Shown here: positions 1 to 6,354 of the stretch, in pieces
Position numbering within the stretch: position 1 is the stretch's first letter
Layout: the number at the start of each line of letters is the position of its first letter
Assembly: GCA_900548565.1 (NCBI GenBank)
Contig: URKV01000044.1
Location: forward strand, 1 to 12,795
Source of the DNA: an uncultured Collinsella sp.
GTDB lineage: Bacteria > Actinomycetota > Coriobacteriia > Coriobacteriales > Coriobacteriaceae
Length of the DNA: 12,795 bases
Direction: 5' to 3'
Notes under the pieces: generated by a model
Databases searched by the model: none
Seen by the model: the letters and a program-made list of their open reading frames with translations, nothing else
Told to the model about the DNA's origin: nothing
Made by a program: the position numbers and the translations under genes

Positions 1-50
1 GATCTACACGCGTAAGATCGTCGGCAGCGTCAGATGTGTATAAGAGACAG
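1..50 (+). other. Illumina Nextera adapter contamination
   Basis: Bases 1-9 (GATCTACAC) are the 3' end of the Illumina P5 flow-cell oligo. Bases 10-17 (GCGTAAGA) sit where the 8-nt i5 index belongs. Bases 18-31 (TCGTCGGCAGCGTC) are the Nextera Read-1 adapter and bases 32-50 (AGATGTGTATAAGAGACAG) are the 19-bp Tn5 mosaic end. The order and spacing are exactly those of a tagmentation library molecule, so genomic sequence begins at base 51. Translations crossing this stretch give the well-known artefact peptides (MCIRD..., MYKRQ..., ...SLIHI). Confidence 0.99.
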
Positions 51-686
51 GCTACTACCGCGCTCGCGCACGAAGCGCTCATATCGTTCGAGGCCCTCGC
101 GCCATGCCGCACCCTGCAGAAACGTGTCGTCGCGCACCCACGGCACGAGCTGCCAGCCGCAGTGCGGGCATCGGGGGACATCCTCGCTGCGGACCTCGAA
201 CCCCGCCATGCTCGCGAGCATGCGCTCGACGTAGGGGCTCGCGTCGAAGAGCTCGTCGCAGCATGGCTGCTTGCACTGAAGGTGCGCGAAGCTTCCCTGA
301 TAGTTGCAGGTCCTCTCGGCGGGAAATGTCTTTTCGACCTGGGTGTCCACATTGGTGCTCAGGATGAAGTAGTCCTTATGGCCGATGAGGGCCCGCAGGT
401 CGAGATAGGGCTGCGAGGCAGGCTCTCGCAGCATGAAATCGATGTATCGCGCGTAGTATGCCCATTGCTGCTCGAGGCTGGGGTAGAGGTGATAGAAGCC
501 GTCGAAAAGGCTCTTGAAGCCAAAGGCTTGCTGCCAGTCCGCCATTCCGGCACGCGTCATGCCCGCGTGGTTGTAATGGTTGAACCCGGCGGCGCTCGAC
601 ATGCCTGAGCCGATGCCGACGATGATGGCGTCGGCATCGTCGATAAGGCTTCGAAGCCTCATCGCTTCTCTTTCTAGAGGCGGCAT
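51..686 (-). CDS. Class M (SirTM-like) sirtuin, C, 3' end missing at contig edge
   Basis: SIR2-fold NAD-dependent enzyme of the type that, in characterised SirTM members, ADP-ribosylates a lipoyl-carrier protein rather than deacetylating. Seen over 212 genuine residues: a Rossmann glycine motif GIGSGMSSAAG (24-34), the STNVDTQ segment with Asn112, the NYQGSF segment with Gln130 where classical sirtuins have the catalytic His, and a zinc ribbon with Cys138, Cys142/143, Cys173 and Cys176. Start ATG at 686 has a GAGGAG ribosome site at 695-700 and overlaps the end of the upstream gene by 13 nt, implying translational coupling. Compared with gene A, about 90 C-terminal residues are missing: the frame runs into the adapter at base 50, and the final LSLIHI residues are artefactual. 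The SIR2 assignment is firm; the SirTM subclass and its activity are inferred from residues. Confidence 0.9.
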
Positions 687-1372
687 CGGGCGATCTCCTC
701 GAAAGCCGGGGTCATATCGCCGTCAACGAGAATCGTCTCGCACGATGCATCGGGCGCCATGGCCTGGCTGTAGTTGAACACGATATAGGTGGCGTGCTCG
801 CAGGCGTTCGCGATCTGAGCGAGCATGCGCTTTATGACGCCGTTGCGCACCCCCACGCCAAGTTCGAGGATGGCGACCCTGCCGTTGCGATGGGCTTGCA
901 CAAGGCACTCGAGCTCCTCGAGCTGGGCCGTGGCGAGGGCGTCTGGATGGGCAAGACGCCGCTCGTCGATTGACGTGCGTATGCTCCCCTCCGTCTCGAG
1001 CACGCGACTCTCGTTGAGCCCAGCGCGCGCGAAGTGCCCGTCGATATTGCACGTAATCACGAAGGTATCAGCGTGCTCCGTAAGATGCCGCAGCCCGTTC
1101 ATGAGCGGGCTGGGCTCATATTCGACGTACTCCTTTTGATGGAACCGTTCGCTCCATCGGCGTCGCACGTTTGCGTCCGGGGAGGCGAGCCCCTGCAGTA
1201 TGCAGCCGATGCCATCAGCCTGGGCGAGGTCCCCGTACACCTCTCGGAAATGGGCGTCGGCGCAGAAGAGGTTGAGCCCCTCCGCCATGTCGAGCCCGTT
1301 GCTGGCGCCGATGATGACAAGATCCGCCTCGGAAAGCGCCGTGCCTATGCGAACTGCTTTCGCTGTCTCCAT
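674..1372 (-). CDS. Degenerate sirtuin-like protein, B (probable pseudoenzyme)
   Basis: A 232-residue protein sandwiched between two SirTM-like genes and recognisably built on the same plan: GASNGLDMAEG (22-32) at the NAD-binding loop, TCNIDGH with Asn109, then ETEGS, and a C-terminal ELGVGVRNGVIKRM segment that aligns with ELGVGRMTPAF of gene A. Two things are missing. Glu128 stands where A and C have the Gln of the QG motif, and the whole zinc-ribbon segment with its two Cys pairs is replaced by a Cys-poor stretch of about 30 residues rich in Ala, Leu and Glu. Start ATG at 1372 is 3 nt after the stop of gene A, with a GGGGAGG site lying inside A's last codons. I infer a non-catalytic or altered-substrate partner of A or C. 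It is intact and shows no stop codons, so it is not simply a decayed copy. Confidence 0.8.
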   Translation of the reverse strand: METAKAVRIGTALSEADLVIIGASNGLDMAEGLNLFCADAHFREVYGDLAQADGIGCILQGLASPDANVRRRWSERFHQKEYVEYEPSPLMNGLRHLTEHADTFVITCNIDGHFARAGLNESRVLETEGSIRTSIDERRLAHPDALATAQLEELECLVQAHRNGRVAILELGVGVRNGVIKRMLAQIANACEHATYIVFNYSQAMAPDASCETILVDGDMTPAFEEIARCRL

Positions 1373-1375
1373 GCG

Positions 1376-2341
1376 CTACCTCCCCAGCGTCTTGCGCACG
1401 TCGGCGAGCACGTCGGCGATATCGGCGCGAACGGCGAGCCCCCGATCCTCGATCGCACGGGGGAGAAACTGCGTCTTGTTGTTCACGGCGATGTAGCTAG
1501 CCTGCGGCAACTGCGCCGTGAGGGCCCAGAACGGCTCCTGGATAAATGCAGGCGTCATGCGGCCCACGCCCAGCTCGAGGAAAAGGATCCTCTGCCGCGC
1601 GTGCGCGTCGAGCCAGTCGGACACCTTGCGGTACTGCTCCTCGTAGAGCGCGCCCTGCAGGAAGTTGCCGTAGCCGCGAACCCAGGGGAACGCCTCTGCC
1701 CCGCAGTGCGGGCAGCGCGGCACGAGCTCTGTCGGAACCTCAAGGCCGTCTCCCATGGCCTCTACCATGCGGGAGACCGGCTCGACCGCGTCCCACACCT
1801 CGTCGGTGCAACAGTGGGAGCACTGGAAGAAGCGGTGATCGCCTTGGATCTCGGCCACCTTCTCCCAGGGGTAGAGCTTCACAAACTGCGTGTCCTGGTT
1901 GGTGGTGAGTACGAAGAAATCCTTTTCGGCGAGAATGGCGTCGAGGTCCTTGTAGGGCTTGCGCAGCGGGGCGTTGAGCGTGGTGTCGAGGAAGGTGGCG
2001 AGGTATCCCCAGCGCGCCTCGGCAGTGGGCCAGCGGCAGAACGACCCCTCGAAAGCGCCCCTGAAACCGTAGCGCTCGGCGAATTTGCCGAAATGCCTGC
2101 GATAGGTCGCGTTGTCCTCGTAGTAGAAGTCGCCGCCGCCCGCCGCGGAGAGCCCGGAGGCCCCGCCCACCAGCACGCAATCGGCTTCCTCGATCATGTG
2201 GGCGAAGTCCTTGATTTGCCGGTCGTAGGGCTCGGGCTCGCGGGCGCTCAGCTCATAGGGCGTGCCGCCGGTGCGGTAGGCGGCCTGATGGGAAAACGAT
2301 TGGTTGGTGAGTTCGATAACGAACCGCTCGTATAGAGTCAC
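1376..2341 (-). CDS. Class M (SirTM-like) sirtuin, A, full length
   Basis: First gene of the three-sirtuin operon, 321 residues from a GTG start. Motifs: GGASGLSAAGG (59-69, NAD loop), TTNQD with Asn148, EIQGD with Gln166 replacing the catalytic His of ordinary sirtuins, zinc cysteines Cys174, Cys177/178, Cys210 and Cys213, and the GVGRMTP adenine-ribose loop (258-264). In studied SirTM enzymes the equivalent Asn and Gln are needed for ADP-ribosyl transfer. The reading frame opens as far as 2473, but residues upstream of GTG 2341 are unlike the family and would occupy the promoter; the GTG has a purine-rich GAAAGAGAG stretch 6 nt upstream. A later start near the MIEEAD segment cannot be excluded. 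Transcribed leftwards, divergently from a TetR regulator. The substrate is not visible in this window. Confidence 0.88.
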   Translation of the reverse strand: MTLYERFVIELTNQSFSHQAAYRTGGTPYELSAREPEPYDRQIKDFAHMIEEADCVLVGGASGLSAAGGGDFYYEDNATYRRHFGKFAERYGFRGAFEGSFCRWPTAEARWGYLATFLDTTLNAPLRKPYKDLDAILAEKDFFVLTTNQDTQFVKLYPWEKVAEIQGDHRFFQCSHCCTDEVWDAVEPVSRMVEAMGDGLEVPTELVPRCPHCGAEAFPWVRGYGNFLQGALYEEQYRKVSDWLDAHARQRILFLELGVGRMTPAFIQEPFWALTAQLPQASYIAVNNKTQFLPRAIEDRGLAVRADIADVLADVRKTLGR

Positions 2342-2484
2342 TTGATACTCTCTTTCAACTACAATGAACAGGTGTCTATAAAAAGTATCAGTGTTGATTT
2401 GTGTCAGAGCAATGAACAGTTTCGAGCTGCTGTCGATAAACGAGCGGCTTCTGGATATTGTTGAGTGCTGCAATTGGAGGGGCC
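2342..2484. promoter_or_regulatory. Divergent sirtuin operon / tetR control region
   Basis: The 10-mer CAATGAACAG occurs twice in the same orientation, at 2362-2371 and 2410-2419. TGTTGATT (2392-2399) and AATGAACA (2411-2418) form an inverted pair with one mismatch, and TGATAC (2343-2348) is mirrored by GTATCA (2386-2391). For tetR a candidate promoter is TTCAAC (2354-2359), 17 nt, TATAAA (2377-2382), with the first 10-mer lying in its spacer. This is the expected layout for a TetR repressor controlling both itself and the sirtuin operon, but the operator assignment is inference. Confidence 0.5.
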
Positions 2485-3041
2485 ATGGAATCGGGGAAGA
2501 TCGATCGTCGCCGACGCTATACGCTCTCGGTCATACAGGAGGCGTTCTTTTCGCTGCTGGCCGAGGTCGGTTTCGCGAAGATGACGGTGGCGGATATCTG
2601 CCGCCGCGCCGATATCAACCGCGGCACGTTCTATTTGCACTACGATGACAAGTTCGCGCTGCTCGACGCACTTATCGATGAGGCCCTGGCGGCGGCGCCC
2701 CCATTCGAGGGAACGGAGACGGGGCCCTCTGCCAGCGCCCGCCGGCAAACGATGACTATTATCTGCTCTACTCGGATGACGATGCGTACGCCCGGGTGGC
2801 GCAGCGCGTCGTCAAGCGCGGCGCTGAGCAGATGGTCCCCTCTATCATGGAGAAGACCGGGCTTTCGCGTGAGGACGCCTATCTGCTCTTCGTTCACAAC
2901 GTCCAGGGAAATCTCGCGGTCAACCGCCTGCTCGGTTGGAGGCGAGGGCCCGAGTTCGCCCACGCCCAGGAGCTGCTCAGCGCCTATTCCGAAGGGGGCA
3001 TGCGGGCGGTATCGGCCCCTTGCACACCGATCGCGAATTAG
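2485..3041 (+). pseudogene. TetR-family transcriptional regulator, frameshifted
   Basis: Starts at ATG 2485 behind GGAGGGG (2476-2482). Residues 1-60 are a standard TetR DNA-binding domain: the helix-turn-helix reads MTVADICRRADINRGTFYLH and is followed by the usual YDDKFALLD. From about codon 75 this frame loses sense and becomes Ser/Arg-rich, while the frame starting at phase 2796 carries the matching C-terminal domain (DDYYLLYSDDDAYARVAQ onwards) to a TAG at 3039-3041. The shift lies between about 2705 and 2745, near GGGGCCCTC, and corresponds to one lost base (or two gained). The joined protein would be about 185 residues, normal for TetR. This could be a real inactivating mutation or an assembly error. 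The stop overlaps the convergent cupin stop (TTAG, 3038-3041). Likely regulator of the divergent sirtuin genes. Confidence 0.85.
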
Positions 3042-3391
3042 AACATGATAGCGTCGTCGGCCGTGAAGGCATCAAGGGATCCCTGCTTGACCTGAATGCA
3101 GACGTATGTGATGCCCGAGTCGGATGCGGCGCGGAACTGACGGTGTGCGGCGGGGGAAATGCGCAGCCAGTCGCCGGCTGCAAGCTCGATATCCTCACCG
3201 GCGATCGTGACCGAGCCGGCGCCTTCGAGCACGCCATAGATTTCCTCGTTTTCCTTGTGTGCATGGACGAACGGAACGCCAGCGCCGGCGGGAAGATTGT
3301 TGACACTCACCTCTGCCCCGGTAAGCCCGAGCACTTCGTGCAGCTCGACACGGCTCTCATTACCGATGTGGGTCTTTGCATAATTAGCCAT
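3038..3391 (-). CDS. Small single-domain cupin protein
   Basis: 117 residues forming one cupin beta-barrel. Motif 1 is HAHKENEE (His43, His45, Glu49/50) followed by Gly at 57; motif 2 is GDWLRISPAAH with His83. These residues form the usual metal site. Small cupins of this kind are often dioxygenases, isomerases or sugar-binding proteins; the substrate cannot be read from the sequence. Start ATG 3391 has AGAGAGGA about 6 nt upstream. A promoter reads leftwards with TTGCAT (3469-3464), 16 nt, TATAAC (3447-3442). The gene is divergent from a HxlR-type regulator and shares an upstream palindrome with it, so induction by an electrophile or oxidant via HxlR is the simplest inference. Its stop overlaps the tetR stop. 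Confidence 0.85.
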   Translation of the reverse strand: MANYAKTHIGNESRVELHEVLGLTGAEVSVNNLPAGAGVPFVHAHKENEEIYGVLEGAGSVTIAGEDIELAAGDWLRISPAAHRQFRAASDSGITYVCIQVKQGSLDAFTADDAIMF

Positions 3392-3474
3392 AATGGTTCC
3401 TCTCTTTGGGTTGATTTACCTTGCAGGCATCTCCTGCGTGAGTTATATTCAACGCGAAGGCGCATGCAAATACG

Positions 3475-3502
3475 AGTACGCACATATTTGTAACTGCGTA
3501 CT
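3475..3502. promoter_or_regulatory. Perfect inverted repeat, candidate HxlR operator
   Basis: AGTACGCA (3475-3482) and TGCGTACT (3495-3502) are a perfect 8-bp inverted repeat separated by 12 nt. It lies 5 bp upstream of the cupin -35 box and 40-70 bp upstream of the hxlR start. YodB/HxlR family repressors are known to bind short AGTA/TACT-type inverted repeats in such divergent regions, so this is the best operator candidate. The assignment is inference; the repeat itself is seen directly. Confidence 0.6.
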
Positions 3503-3545
3503 TTTTTGTGAAACCGGTATGGTCAAGGAGGTTGGGTCTCCCGTG

Positions 3546-3869
3546 ATGGCGAAAGAGGAGCTTCCGGAGTGTCCGGTCGCAACGGCGGTAGCGCTCATTG
3601 GCGGCAAGTGGAAGCTGCTCATTATCCGTAACTTGCGCGTACGCCCCTGGCGTTTCAACGAGTTGCGCCGCGACCTTGAGGGAATCTCTCAGAAGGTGCT
3701 TACCGACAGCCTGCGGCAGATGGAGGATGATGGGCTGGTCTTTCGCCATGACTATGGCGAGAATCCTCCCCGCGTTGAGTATGGCCTCACCGAGCTCGGT
3801 CGCCAGATGATGCCCATCATGGACTCGCTCGCAGACTTCGGCGCTTATTACAAGACGGTTGTTTCGTAG
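3546..3869 (+). CDS. HxlR/YodB-type winged-helix regulator
   Basis: 107 residues covering one HxlR winged helix-turn-helix: ECPVATAVALIGGKWKLLII (8-27), RPWRFNELRRDLEGISQKVL as the recognition region, DSLRQMEDDGLVFR, and the wing PPRVEYGLTELG. Members bind DNA as dimers. Cys9 in the ECPV segment matches the N-terminal cysteine that YodB and HypR use to sense electrophiles and hypochlorite. ATG 3546 gives the usual family N-terminus; a strong AAGGAGG at 3525-3531 is 14 nt from it and 11 nt from an in-frame GTG at 3543, so the start may be 3543. The reading frame is open upstream to 3393 but that part has no family similarity. Divergent from the cupin gene. Confidence 0.9.
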   Translation: MAKEELPECPVATAVALIGGKWKLLIIRNLRVRPWRFNELRRDLEGISQKVLTDSLRQMEDDGLVFRHDYGENPPRVEYGLTELGRQMMPIMDSLADFGAYYKTVVS

Positions 3870-3890
3870 CGGACACGCTGCTTAGGGGGC

Positions 3891-3923
3891 GGAGAACCGC
3901 TACGAGTACGATAGCGATTCTCC
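3891..3923. other. Imperfect 11-bp stem-loop downstream of hxlR
   Basis: GGAGAA (3891-3896) and CGCTA (3898-3902) pair with TAGCG (3912-3916) and TTCTCC (3918-3923), leaving one C/A mismatch and a 9-nt loop. It lies 22 nt after the hxlR stop but has no T-run, so it is not a textbook terminator. A second inverted pair, CTACGG (3923-3928) and CCGTAG (3941-3946), follows. Together they could be a terminator for hxlR or an operator for the downstream reading frame. Confidence 0.5.
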
Positions 3924-3969
3924 TACGGCTGCCGTCGATTCCGTAGTTATAGAGTGGAAGGAGACTGCA

Positions 3970-4475
3970 ATGGGGTCGTCCGCCCCACAAGAAGGCCCTC
4001 CCGTCCCGGTATGGCGCCGACATGCGCACGCCGGCTCAAACTGCTCGATGCGCGAAGTGTTGTTATGGCTTCACTCAGCCTGCGGATGCCCAATCATCCG
4101 TGCACCACATTCTGCCCATGTGCATGGGCGGCTGCCCCCACTGCCACATGGTCTCCGGCGTGCGCCGTTGCCCCGGGTTCAAAGACGACCCTGATGCCTA
4201 CGTACTCGCCAAAATTCGCGCCGCCAGCAAGAGTCGCCAATATAACCTCCAGCTCTGCTTGGCCCTGGGAATAAACGTCAGACTTGCCCGATTCACGCTT
4301 CGCGCAAGGGCCGTTCTACTTCCCAAACCTGATCTGTCTGTCGCACAGCTCAAGGGAGCCTGGGATACTTCTTTGATGTCTTCCACGAACTACTGGAGTG
4401 CGGCACAGTCGAATGGCTGGACCGTTTTCGTTGGAGCTTGGTTGTTTGCCTGTGTGAATGGCGTATTTGCTTTAG
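3970..4475 (+). pseudogene. Unrecognised Cys-rich gene, probably frameshifted
   Basis: I do not recognise a family. An excellent ribosome site AAGGAG (3958-3963) sits 6 nt before ATG 3970, but that frame soon becomes low-quality. The frame one base later (phase of ATG 4022) has GC-rich third positions and protein-like composition from about 3972: GRPPHKKALPSRYGADM, then RCAKCCYGF, HHILPMCMGGCPHCH, RRCPGFKDDPDAYVLAKI. Removing one G from the GGGG run at 3972-3975 would join start and body. CxxC and CPHCH suggest metal binding; the HH...GG...CxxCH pattern vaguely recalls HNH/zinc-finger proteins, which is speculative. Past about 4250 the frame is less convincing, and it stays open to 4600 only by running into the antisense of the surface-protein gene. 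No terminator is seen. Confidence 0.35.
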
Positions 4476-5396
4476 CTAGTGGTTGCGACGCCTTGTTGCA
4501 GAAATGCCAACTGCTGCAACTACACCACCGGCAACACTCAGGGCGGTTGCCATCGCACTGTTGTCGCCCGTCACGGGTAGGGTGGTCCCGGCTGGTTTAA
4601 CTGCCGTTACTGCCTTGGTGGAAACGGGATTTGCCGCGGGCTTTTCTGTCTTGGGCTGCGGTGCGGGCTCGGGCTTGGTTTCCGGTTCGGGTTTGACCTC
4701 TGGGATCGGCTTAACACTTGGATCGGGTTTGGAACCGCTCGTATCGGTTGCAATCAAGTGCACGTCACTGTCGAAGATGTAACGGATGTAGTAATCGTGC
4801 CGCGTCTCGTGCATAATCCCTTGCCCGCTGTCGAAGTCACGGTCAACGTGTGTGCCAAGGTGGGCTGAGCTGTTGAGGTTCAGCCTGTAAGGGATTTGGT
4901 CGTCGGCGTAACTGCCTGTAAAGACTACGGTTGCTCTAACGTGATTGTCGATCATGGTCAGGGCAATAGAGACGCTGGCCTCTTTGGGGTTCTCGGTTTT
5001 TATAAGGCCTTCGGTATCGGTGTCGATCTTGAAGAGAAGGACGGTGTCGTTAAGCCCGTAGATGAAGTCTTCGGGTTTGTCGGGGAAATCGTATACAAAC
5101 GCCTCATTCTGGACCAACATAAAGGCAGGAGGGAGCTCCAGGTCATAGTTATGGTCGACAACGGTGGTAGCTGTGAGGCTGCCTTCCGCGTTGGCTTCGT
5201 CACAGGTAATGGGTGCTGCGACATCGGTTTCGGGCATTTCTGTCGCCAGTGCTGTGCGGGGTAGCAAAAGCAGTCCTGCCACAAGAATGCTTACTCCGAA
5301 GGCGGCGACTCTGGCGCCTGCATGACGCTTGACGTCGCGGATAGACAGGCCAGTCCGTTTGTTATGGGTCTGCGGTGCAACATGCTGTCCATACAT
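4476..5396 (-). CDS. LPVTG-anchored cell-surface protein
   Basis: 306 residues with the full layout of a sortase substrate. A basic N-region with a hydrophobic stretch at 29-45 ends in a likely signal cleavage after ALA (about residue 51). Residues 60-215 form an extracellular region of beta-strand-rich composition without a family I can name. Residues 221-256 are a Pro/Lys/Glu wall-spanning segment (KPEPETKPEPAPQPK). LPVTG at 273-277 precedes a hydrophobic segment and the basic tail RRRNH. Sortase would cut between T and G and link the protein to peptidoglycan. Start ATG 5396 has AAGGAG (5403-5408) 6 nt upstream. It stands alone, with no pilin or sortase gene beside it. Function unknown; adhesion or surface binding would be a guess. 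Confidence 0.88.
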   Translation of the reverse strand: MYGQHVAPQTHNKRTGLSIRDVKRHAGARVAAFGVSILVAGLLLLPRTALATEMPETDVAAPITCDEANAEGSLTATTVVDHNYDLELPPAFMLVQNEAFVYDFPDKPEDFIYGLNDTVLLFKIDTDTEGLIKTENPKEASVSIALTMIDNHVRATVVFTGSYADDQIPYRLNLNSSAHLGTHVDRDFDSGQGIMHETRHDYYIRYIFDSDVHLIATDTSGSKPDPSVKPIPEVKPEPETKPEPAPQPKTEKPAANPVSTKAVTAVKPAGTTLPVTGDNSAMATALSVAGGVVAAVGISATRRRNH

Positions 5397-5716
5397 AAGA
5401 CGCTCCTTATTCGTAGGCCGATTTCCGTGGATCTATATTGCGCCTGCCCGATTCGGCCAGGCTCATACACGCGAACGCTCACGCGAGCAGGAGAAAGCTC
5501 TAGTTAATTTTCCCACAGTCGACACTTTGCGGCCAACGATTTACTGTTCAATTCTCGGAGAGAGAATCAAGACAGTTAACGAGTTGTCAGGCAATGAGAT
5601 TGTGTCTAGAGAGCACGAACAAGAGATGCGATCTGCAGACGACTGAATAGCTCCATCTGTTTTGGTTACAACGAAATGTGTGCCGCGCGCCTGCGGCATG
5701 AAGAAGGGAGATTCTT
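5397..5716. other. Gene-free 320-bp stretch between divergent genes
   Basis: No supported gene: the open plus-strand frame over this stretch begins inside the antisense of the surface-protein gene and has no ribosome site. It must hold the promoters of the surface protein (leftwards; TATAGA on the minus strand near 5436-5431 is a weak -10 candidate) and of the flavoprotein (rightwards). An imperfect palindrome is centred at 5559: ACTGT (5543-5547) and ATTCTC (5551-5556) mirror GAGAAT (5562-5567) and ACAGT (5572-5576). Confidence 0.5.
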
Positions 5717-6247
5717 ATGAATATCGTTGTATTGAGCGGCAGCCCGCGTAAGGGCGCCAATACCGACACCATGGTCGAGGCGTTTGCCGAGACCGCGCGT
5801 GAGGGCGGCAATACGGTCGAGGTCGTCCGCGTTGCCAGCAAGAAAATCGCCGGCTGCTTGGGATGCCAGTACTGCTTCGCCCATGAGGGCGTCTGCGTGC
5901 AGAAGGATGACATGGCCAACGTGATCGAGTCGCTGAAAGACGCAGATATGGTCGTCTTCGCCTCGCCTATCTACTGGTTCGATATAACCGCGCAGGAAAA
6001 GGCCGCCATCGACCGTCTGTACGCCTTCGGTGCCACGGGATTCCCGTTCACCAAGACGGCCCTTTTGCTCGATAGCCACAGCGAGGGCGTCTATGACGCG
6101 GCGATCGCCATGTACAAGTCAACCTGCGCGTACTGCAAGTGGGAGGACCAGGGCATTGTCACCATCAGCGGTATGACCGAGCGCGACAGCATGGCCTCCT
6201 CGCCCAAGTTGGAAGAGGTGCGAGAGCTCGCTTGCAAGCTCTCTTAA
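5717..6247 (+). CDS. Iron-sulfur flavoprotein-like NAD(P)H-dependent reductase
   Basis: 176 residues with a flavodoxin-like fold. GSPRKGANTD (8-17) is the phosphate-binding loop for FMN, and ASPIYWFDIT (82-91) is the second flavin-contact loop. CLGCQYCFAHEGVC (Cys47, 50, 53 and 60; C-x2-C-x2-C-x6-C) is the compact cysteine motif which in archaeal and bacterial Isf proteins binds a 4Fe-4S cluster. The family transfers electrons from NAD(P)H or ferredoxin to acceptors such as quinones or oxygen species; the physiological acceptor here is unknown. Start ATG 5717 follows AAGGGAG (5704-5710) with a 6-nt spacer. It is a single-gene unit followed by a hairpin. Cluster binding is inferred from spacing; some relatives keep only part of the motif. 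Confidence 0.9.
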   Translation: MNIVVLSGSPRKGANTDTMVEAFAETAREGGNTVEVVRVASKKIAGCLGCQYCFAHEGVCVQKDDMANVIESLKDADMVVFASPIYWFDITAQEKAAIDRLYAFGATGFPFTKTALLLDSHSEGVYDAAIAMYKSTCAYCKWEDQGIVTISGMTERDSMASSPKLEEVRELACKLS

Positions 6248-6258
6248 GGCAAGAAGAG

Positions 6259-6325
6259 CGCATGGCAATCGGTGTTGGTGGAAATGCTTGCTGTCCTTAC
6301 CGAGAGGAATGCTGATTGCCATGCG
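6259..6325. terminator. Long hairpin between convergent genes, possible bidirectional terminator
   Basis: CGCATGGCAATC (6259-6270) and GATTGCCATGCG (6314-6325) are perfect 12-bp inverted repeats around a 43-nt loop. It lies between the ends of the flavoprotein gene (6247) and the minus-strand remnant (6355). There is no strong T-run on either side; the minus-strand exit is pyrimidine-rich (CTCTTCTTGCC). The loop is long for an intrinsic terminator, so another role is possible. Confidence 0.45.
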
Positions 6326-6354
6326 TTGATGCTTCCGCGGACAATTCCGGCGTG

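Noticed and set aside
36..608. Plus-strand frame beginning MYKRQ at the left edge
   Set aside because: Its start codon is in the Nextera mosaic end and the rest is antisense to sirtuin C.
1034..2335. 433-residue plus-strand open frame opposite sirtuin genes A and B
   Set aside because: It is the antisense of two genes with clear SIR2 motifs; GC-rich third positions keep opposite frames open. No ribosome site and no family motif.
2342..2473. N-terminal extension of sirtuin A to an ATG at 2473
   Set aside because: The extra 44 residues are unlike the family and would cover the divergent promoter region; GTG 2341 with a purine-rich upstream stretch fits better.
5329..5646. 105-residue plus-strand frame over the surface-protein start and the gap
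   Set aside because: Its start is antisense to the signal peptide region, no ribosome site is present, and composition is not protein-like.
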